From Acetobacteraceae bacterium (lineage in GTDB: Bacteria > Pseudomonadota > Alphaproteobacteria > Acetobacterales > Acetobacteraceae), in contig JASHVB010000410.1 in the NCBI GenBank assembly GCA_030039695.1, forward strand, positions 1-30,336: a stretch of 30,336 nt of DNA, read 5' to 3'. Position 1 is the stretch's first letter, and each line of letters opens with the position of its first letter. The notes under the pieces are model-generated. The model made no database searches and was not told the DNA's origin. It was given only the letters and a program-made list of their open reading frames with translations. Below, piece by piece: positions 26,178-30,336 of this stretch. A program made the translations under genes and the position numbers.

Positions 26178-26694
26178 TTCACTGCCTAATGCCGCAGACG
26201 GACCTAACACCGCCGCCGGTTGCGAAAGCGCGGCTGGGCCGCGTCCGTGATGGTACGGGTGCCGACAGAAACGAGAGACACTTACCAAGGCGCGCCCTCG
26301 CGAGGCGGCCCCACCGCCCGTTTGCACGCAATAGGCTTGCCGGCAGCCACCGCTCGGCATCGCTGCGCCCGGCCTTAAATTCGACTGCTATGTATGGCCG
26401 CCTTGTTTGTGATCCTCCAGATGCCGTTCACCCGCAACAGGGAATGAAAGGCGATCCATGTGTCTTTGCTGTTCGTCGCGGAGTCCAGGCTAAGCTGAAC
26501 AAAGGCAACGTCCCCGACCTGAGTTACCGAAATAATACGCCCCACAAACCCCCGATCCGGTGAGGTGGCCCAATTTTCAAAGGCGTTAGGGATCAGTTGC
26601 TTGTGCGGTTGCCACCTCGGCGCGCTGCGGGGGCCAGGGTCCTGAACCGGTCGGAGGCAACCTAGCTACGATCAGCGCCGCGGGGTGACGCCAC
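26178..26694. other. Intergenic stretch; second copy of a GC-rich palindrome
   Basis: Between the broken exported-protein gene and the LysR gene no coding region is convincing. At 26288-26311 a sequence matches 20 of 24 bases of the terminator at 25475-25498, including the 10-base palindrome CCTCGCGAGG, but without the long stem or a T-run. Confidence 0.45.
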
Positions 26695-27681
26695 TCAGGT
26701 TCTGGTGCGTGTCACGTCGCCAGGACGCGAGCGCGGCACGCTGAGCTTCCTTGTTTGGGGCCGGGCGCTCGCCGCAGGTTTCGCCACGTCCGTTTCCGGA
26801 CGGGTTGAGGCGATCAGCCAGGCCCGGAACAATGCAATCTTCGGGGTATCGGCGGTCTGCTCCGGCGCCACGACGTAATATCCGGCATCGGTCGGCAGCC
26901 GAACATCGAACGGTGCGACCAGCCGTCCGGCCGCAATATCCGTCTCGACGAACCGCGAGCGGCCGAGCGCCACGCCCAGTCCTTCAATCGCCGCTTGCAT
27001 CGCCATGAAGCTCTGGTCGAAGGTCAGGCCGCGTCGCTCGGCCAAGCTGCGTGGCAGACCGGCAGCGGTCAGCCACATCTGCCAGTCTTCGGGCCCGGTC
27101 GTCACGTGCAGGAGGTTGTGGTACGCTAGATCGTCGGGATGGTGCAGCGGATGTTCGCCGCGCAGCAGCGCAGGGCTGCATATCGGAAAGATGTCCTCGG
27201 CCATCAGCCACTCGGCGTGCACCCCGGGCCAGCTGCCGCGGCCGTAGCGTACTGCCATGTCCACCTGGTCGCGGCGGAAATCCACCAGCTGCGACGAGGT
27301 GGTGATGCGGACCTCGATCCCGGGATGGGCGTCCTGGAATGCGGCCACGCGCGTGATCAGCCATTTCGCGGCAAGCGATGCGGTGGTGCTGACGATCAGC
27401 ACGTCGTCGTGTCCAGACCGCTGCAGCCGAGCGGTCGCCTGGCGCAGGTCCTCGAACGCGGCCCGCACCGCGGGCAGATAGGTTTCGGCATCGCGTGTCA
27501 GCGCCAGCGAACGGTTGCGACGCTCAAACAAGCGGCGCCCCAACTGCTCCTCGAGGCGGCGGATCTGGTGGCTGATCGCAGTCTGCGTGACGTGCAACTC
27601 CTCGGCCGCTGCGGTGAAGCTGAGATGCCGTGCGGCAGCCTCAAAAGCTCGGAGCCCACTGAGCGATGGCAGGGTGGCCAT
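26695..27681 (-). CDS. LysR-family transcriptional regulator (GcvA-like)
   Basis: The 328-residue regulator is of the GcvA-like branch. Residues 1-65 are the helix-turn-helix: LPSLSGLRAFEAAARHLSFT, AAEELHVTQTAISHQIRRLE, EQLGRRLFERR. The effector domain begins about residue 92 (VLIVSTTASLAAKWLITRV) and has the branch features DMAVRYGRGSWPG and FPICSPALL. A 30-residue, Pro/Arg-rich tail follows the domain. It is divergent from DUF1127-cmcJ with a 114-base gap that contains a perfect palindrome, so it most likely controls that pair and itself. The effector is unknown. Such regulators need a co-inducer to activate. Confidence 0.95.
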   Translation of the reverse strand: MATLPSLSGLRAFEAAARHLSFTAAAEELHVTQTAISHQIRRLEEQLGRRLFERRNRSLALTRDAETYLPAVRAAFEDLRQATARLQRSGHDDVLIVSTTASLAAKWLITRVAAFQDAHPGIEVRITTSSQLVDFRRDQVDMAVRYGRGSWPGVHAEWLMAEDIFPICSPALLRGEHPLHHPDDLAYHNLLHVTTGPEDWQMWLTAAGLPRSLAERRGLTFDQSFMAMQAAIEGLGVALGRSRFVETDIAAGRLVAPFDVRLPTDAGYYVVAPEQTADTPKIALFRAWLIASTRPETDVAKPAASARPQTRKLSVPRSRPGDVTRTRT

Positions 27682-27695
27682 GTCGACAAGCTAAC

Positions 27696-27712
27696 CATGA
27701 GTTTGAGTCATG
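27696..27712. promoter_or_regulatory. LysR-type operator, perfect palindrome CATGA-N7-TCATG
   Basis: The arms CATGA and TCATG flank GTTTGAG and include T-N11-A (T27698, A27710), the LysR-type box. The site begins 15 bases upstream of the LysR start and about 85 bases before the DUF1127 gene, the usual place for an autoregulatory recognition site. Binding is inferred. Confidence 0.6.
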
Positions 27713-27795
27713 TGAAGCAGGACAATTCGTCGTTTGTCATGCACCCCGGCGGGGGCCAACTTCAGGTGCATCGAAAACAGAAATGAGGGGTCGCA

Positions 27796-28044
27796 ATGAG
27801 CACCATCGCCTATGGGCGGCCTAGATTCGTTCATCCGTCGGCAAAGTTGAACCATGCTCCCGGTCGAGGGATGGGCCTGGTCCAGCGAATCACTGGTACG
27901 CTTCGCCTGTGGGGCCGGCGCATGCGGGACCGGCAGGCACTGCAGCAGCTAAGCTACCGTGACATGCGCGATATCGGCGCGACGCCGGCCGATATTGCCT
28001 GGGAAATTTCGCAACCTTTCTGGCGCGAGCCGCGGCGCCGCTGA
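27796..28044 (+). CDS. DUF1127 (YjiS-like) small protein
   Basis: The 82-residue protein ends in the short Arg-rich DUF1127 helix pair: RDRQALQQLSYRDMRDIGATPADIAWEIS, then QPFWREPRR. GAGGGG stands 7 bases before the ATG. Members of this family are common in alphaproteobacteria; some bind RNA or affect phosphate and carbon responses, but this is not known here. The first 35 residues are a basic linker. It is the first gene after the LysR operator and lies 26 bases before the CmcJ-family gene, so the two form an operon. A small accessory role for the oxygenase is a guess. Confidence 0.9.
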   Translation: MSTIAYGRPRFVHPSAKLNHAPGRGMGLVQRITGTLRLWGRRMRDRQALQQLSYRDMRDIGATPADIAWEISQPFWREPRRR

Positions 28045-28070
28045 CTGGACGCCGATACAGAGGAACTATC

Positions 28071-28901
28071 ATGCAAAGCTACGACGCCTTGCCCCAGGTC
28101 GAAGGGGCACTCAACTACATTGCGCCCATGAGGGAACGCCCGCGTACCCTCGCCTACGAGGCGCCGTCCGGCATACCGGTCACGAACATCGTCTCCGAAC
28201 CCCACATTATGCCAATCCATGATGTTCGGCCAATCGTTTCGGACTTCGAGCTGGACCGCGAGGGATTTGCGGTGCTGCCGCACCTGACCGCGGTACGGGA
28301 CTTTTACGACGATGATGAGGTCCGGCGAGTCTACTACCCGGAGGCGGAACATCTGTTGCAGCAGGTTTTGGGCGCCAGTCATGTGTTCGTGTTCGATCAC
28401 ACCGTTCGTCGCCGTGTGGCCGGCGTGGCGGACCGCGCCGCGGGCGCGCCGCGGCAACCCGTGGGGCGGGTCCATGTGGACCATACGGACACCTCCGGCC
28501 CACAACGCATCCGGGATTTCCTCGGAGACCAGGCTGAGCAGCTGCTGCGCGGACGGGCCCAGGTAATCAATATTTGGCGTCCGATCCGCGGACCGCTGCG
28601 CGATGCACCGCTCGCGGTGTGCGCCGCCGGTTCTGTTGCGGCGGATGATCTAATTCCCTCCGACCTGGTGTACCGCGACCGCGTGGGTGAAACCTACTCC
28701 GTGCGCTACCGGCCCCAACACCGCTGGTTCTACGTTCCGGAGATGCGCTCCGACGAGATACTCCTGCTGAAGTGCTACGATTCAGCGAAGGATGGCCGCG
28801 CGCGCTTCGCACCGCACACGGCATTCGTGGATCCCACCGCGGGGGACGACATACTACCCCGGGAGAGCATTGAGCTGCGGACCTTCGTGTTCCACGCGTG
28901 A
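28071..28901 (+). CDS. CmcJ/NvfI family oxidoreductase
   Basis: The 276-residue protein matches the CmcJ/NvfI family, a group related to 2-oxoglutarate/iron enzymes and first known from the cephamycin 7-methoxylation component CmcJ and fungal NvfI. Readable family pieces: ALNYIAPMRERPRTLAYE, VHVDHTDTSGPQRI with a His-x-Asp that could hold iron, RAQVINIWRPIRGPLRDAPL, RWFYVPEMRSDEILLLKCYD, and FAPHTAFVDPTA with a later His. These could form an iron-binding facial triad. The substrate in a bacterium without a cephamycin cluster is unknown; no NRPS, methyltransferase or partner is nearby. Co-transcribed with DUF1127 under a divergent LysR regulator. Confidence 0.91.
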   Translation: MQSYDALPQVEGALNYIAPMRERPRTLAYEAPSGIPVTNIVSEPHIMPIHDVRPIVSDFELDREGFAVLPHLTAVRDFYDDDEVRRVYYPEAEHLLQQVLGASHVFVFDHTVRRRVAGVADRAAGAPRQPVGRVHVDHTDTSGPQRIRDFLGDQAEQLLRGRAQVINIWRPIRGPLRDAPLAVCAAGSVAADDLIPSDLVYRDRVGETYSVRYRPQHRWFYVPEMRSDEILLLKCYDSAKDGRARFAPHTAFVDPTAGDDILPRESIELRTFVFHA

Positions 28902-29201
28902 TGCGAGCGAGCGGAACCGTCTCTATTTCGAGCTGGTTCCGCTCGCCGCGATTGGAAGCGTAGCGCTACAAACAGGACGTTGGTCGGGTGATTTGCCTTG
29001 ATGGCCGGTGTTAGCGGCAGGTAGGCCGACGCCCCCACCGCGGATGAACAGGGCGCCGGGCCGGGGCTTTCGCGCCTTGCACACCTGTACGTGATGGTGC
29101 GGCACCGGAGTGTCGCTGCCGCGACTCGCTAGGGGTGAGCCAAACTGAGCCCAAGGGTGGGCGTATCAGCAACAGCGAGGCTTGAGAGCGGCTATACCCG
29201 T
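28902..29201. other. Intergenic stretch between the CmcJ-family gene and the HTH/coiled-coil gene
   Basis: Apart from the hairpin at 28907-28946, no gene or RNA is seen. Confidence 0.45.
28907..28946 (+). terminator. Perfect 12-bp hairpin just after the CmcJ-family gene
   Basis: GCGAGCGGAACC and GGTTCCGCTCGC pair exactly around a 16-base loop, 5 bases after the stop codon. No T-run follows, so it may be a terminator of the Rho-assisted kind or an mRNA-stabilising stem. Confidence 0.5.
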
Positions 29202-29783
29202 ATGACCAACGGCGTGTGGATGACAAAGGCGGAATTGGCCGCAGCGCGCAGAATCAGCGTTGGCTCAGCCAATCGGCTCATTCGGCAGCGACGATGGGAG
29301 CGGCAGCCGTGCGACGACGGTCGAACCCGGGTTCTTGTCCCGCGGCGCTGGGCGGAGGGCGGCGCATCGAGTGATCCAGCGGTTACAGCCGCGTTGATCA
29401 AATCCAGCTCGGCGGCAACGATAGGATGCGAGGGACGGCCCGGGAGCGTTAATGCACTTCAGGAGGAGCTCATTCGACTGCGGGCCGAAATCGGGACGGC
29501 GCAGTCGAGCCGTCGCCAGGCTGAGCTTGAGCGCGACGAAGAGCGGCAAGGCCGACTGGCGGCGGAACGTGCTGTAAACGAGGCTCGGCAGCAAGCCGAG
29601 CAGGCCAGACAGACGGCGGAGGCGTTGCGAAAGGCGAAGGAGACCCCTCGCGCTGAGGACCGAGCTGAGCAGATCACACGCGAAGCTGCCTCCGCACAGT
29701 TGCGCCGATTGACGGAAGCGATGGCAGCTCGACGTTCGCTTGGTCGTTGGGCCCGGCTGAGGCTAGCGTGGCGCGGCGAATAA
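29202..29783 (+). CDS. Helix-turn-helix / coiled-coil protein
   Basis: The ATG at 29202 gives 193 residues and starts directly at the domain; an upstream frame start at 29157 adds 15 odd residues. The N-terminus is a MerR-like/excisionase-like helix-turn-helix: WMTKAELAAARRISVGSANR, LIRQRRWERQPCDDGRTRVL, VPRRW. Residues about 85-160 form a long charged coiled coil rich in Ala, Arg, Glu and Gln (LQEELIRLRAEIGTAQSSRR, ELERDEERQGRLAAERAVNE). The combination recalls small DNA-binding proteins of plasmids and mobile elements in Acetobacteraceae and Rhodospirillales, and in plan the KfrA group. No integrase or origin is nearby. It may be a relic of a mobile element or a nucleoid-binding protein. 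Confidence 0.7.
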   Translation: MTNGVWMTKAELAAARRISVGSANRLIRQRRWERQPCDDGRTRVLVPRRWAEGGASSDPAVTAALIKSSSAATIGCEGRPGSVNALQEELIRLRAEIGTAQSSRRQAELERDEERQGRLAAERAVNEARQQAEQARQTAEALRKAKETPRAEDRAEQITREAASAQLRRLTEAMAARRSLGRWARLRLAWRGE

Positions 29784-29876
29784 GGATTGGGATCTGCCGC
29801 TCGGAGGCTTGCTTGGTGCAGTTTTCCCGAATGAGGTGGCTGTCGCACTGTTGCCGCACTTGGCGCTGTCCGCGTC

Positions 29877-30336
29877 TCAGGCGTTGCCAGTATAGCCGTA
29901 GGTATCACGCGCAGCTCCCAGCAGTACTTTGCCGTTCCACAAGTCATCCCGAATCCGTGCCGGATCGCGTTGCCTTGGATCCCCAAAGCCGCCGCCTCCA
30001 GCGGTCTCGACGATCAGCCGGTCGCCAGGGCGCAGGCGGACAACGATCTTGGAGGGCACGATCTCCTCGTTCCCGTTGGCGCGCCGTATCACTGCCCGGG
30101 CGCGTCCGCCGGCCAGACCGGATTGCTCGCCGGCGGCCGCGCAGAAATGCCGCTCGCCGCGGTAAGTAACGATCGCCTCTCCGTCCAGAATCTCGTATTC
30201 ATAGATGCCTCCAAGTCCGCCGCGAAACTGGCCTGGCCCGCCGGAGTCGATCGCCAGTGCGGTGCGATGAACGCGGATCGGCGCTTCCATCATCAGCGCC
30301 TCGGCCGGCACGTTCAGGCAGTTGCTGGCATCGGTC
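29877..30336 (-). CDS. Hydantoinase B / N-methylhydantoinase (HyuB/OplAH family) C-terminus (5' partial)
   Basis: The frame is open at the right edge of the window; the N-terminal part lies beyond it. The visible 152 residues are the C-terminus of a hydantoinase B/oxoprolinase beta subunit: TDASNCLNVPAEALMMEAPIR, SGGPGQFRGGLGG, PSKIVVRLRPGDRLIVETAGGGGFGDP and a final segment with ARDTYGYTG. These enzymes hydrolyse hydantoins, N-methylhydantoins or 5-oxoproline with ATP, normally with an A subunit encoded next to it (outside the window). It is transcribed leftwards and converges on the HTH/coiled-coil gene. Family sure; substrate unknown. Confidence 0.96.
   Translation of the reverse strand, partial: TDASNCLNVPAEALMMEAPIRVHRTALAIDSGGPGQFRGGLGGIYEYEILDGEAIVTYRGERHFCAAAGEQSGLAGGRARAVIRRANGNEEIVPSKIVVRLRPGDRLIVETAGGGGFGDPRQRDPARIRDDLWNGKVLLGAARDTYGYTGNA

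Noticed and set aside
29310..29335. 'ggtcgaacccgggttc' as a tRNA T-arm
   Set aside because: No acceptor stem, D-arm or anticodon arm at suitable distances; it lies in the HTH/coiled-coil gene.

Overview
The window looks like a piece of an alphaproteobacterial chromosome. It is GC-rich, has a DUF1127 (YjiS-type) protein, a Tat-type TRAP solute-binding protein, GcvA-like LysR control, a CmcJ/NvfI-family enzyme and the alphaproteobacterial-style 'attgcgag...aagcaatcc' repeat. A Rhodospirillales/Acetobacteraceae-type host is my best guess, not a firm call. No rRNA, tRNA, CRISPR array or intact transposon was seen.

Layout. 1-5.9 kb (signalling): the 3' part of a class III cyclase/AAA ATPase/TPR protein, a six-repeat Asp-box beta-propeller protein with a haem-less cytochrome-c-like tail, and, convergent to them, a Crp-family regulator that keeps the cyclic-nucleotide-binding cassette. 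5.9-11.1 kb: a TRAP transporter operon (fused DctQM, then DctP), a small secreted-protein gene too short for routine ORF calling, a dispersed palindromic repeat and a degraded IS5-family transposase. 11.1-12 kb: a DUF2272 lipoprotein. 12.3-15.1 kb: a two-gene operon of an MmgE/PrpD protein and an NtaA-type flavin monooxygenase. 15.5-19.5 kb: a single-chain biotin-dependent acyl-CoA carboxylase, preceded by a 5'-truncated CaiB-type CoA-transferase that overlaps its start. 19.9-20.8 kb: a PPK2 polyphosphate kinase.

20.8-26.7 kb is gene-poor and partly decayed. It holds a small exported Ig-like protein, a glutamate-receptor-like ligand-gated channel whose pore resembles animal iGluRs rather than K+-selective GluR0, a membrane-anchored SASA-type esterase, and several short exported-protein genes, some frameshifted. 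26.7-28.9 kb is a tidy module: a LysR regulator divergent from DUF1127 and a CmcJ-family oxygenase, with a perfect T-N11-A palindrome between them. The window ends with an HTH/coiled-coil protein and the C-terminus of a hydantoinase B subunit.

Functionally, the catabolic genes (TRAP uptake, LLM monooxygenase, MmgE/PrpD, acyl-CoA carboxylase, CoA-transferase remnant, hydantoinase B) suggest a region for uptake and breakdown of organic acids or amides. No single complete pathway can be assembled from the sequence. The most notable single item is the eukaryote-like receptor channel. The best system-like units are the LysR/DUF1127/CmcJ module and the possible cyclase/Crp pair.
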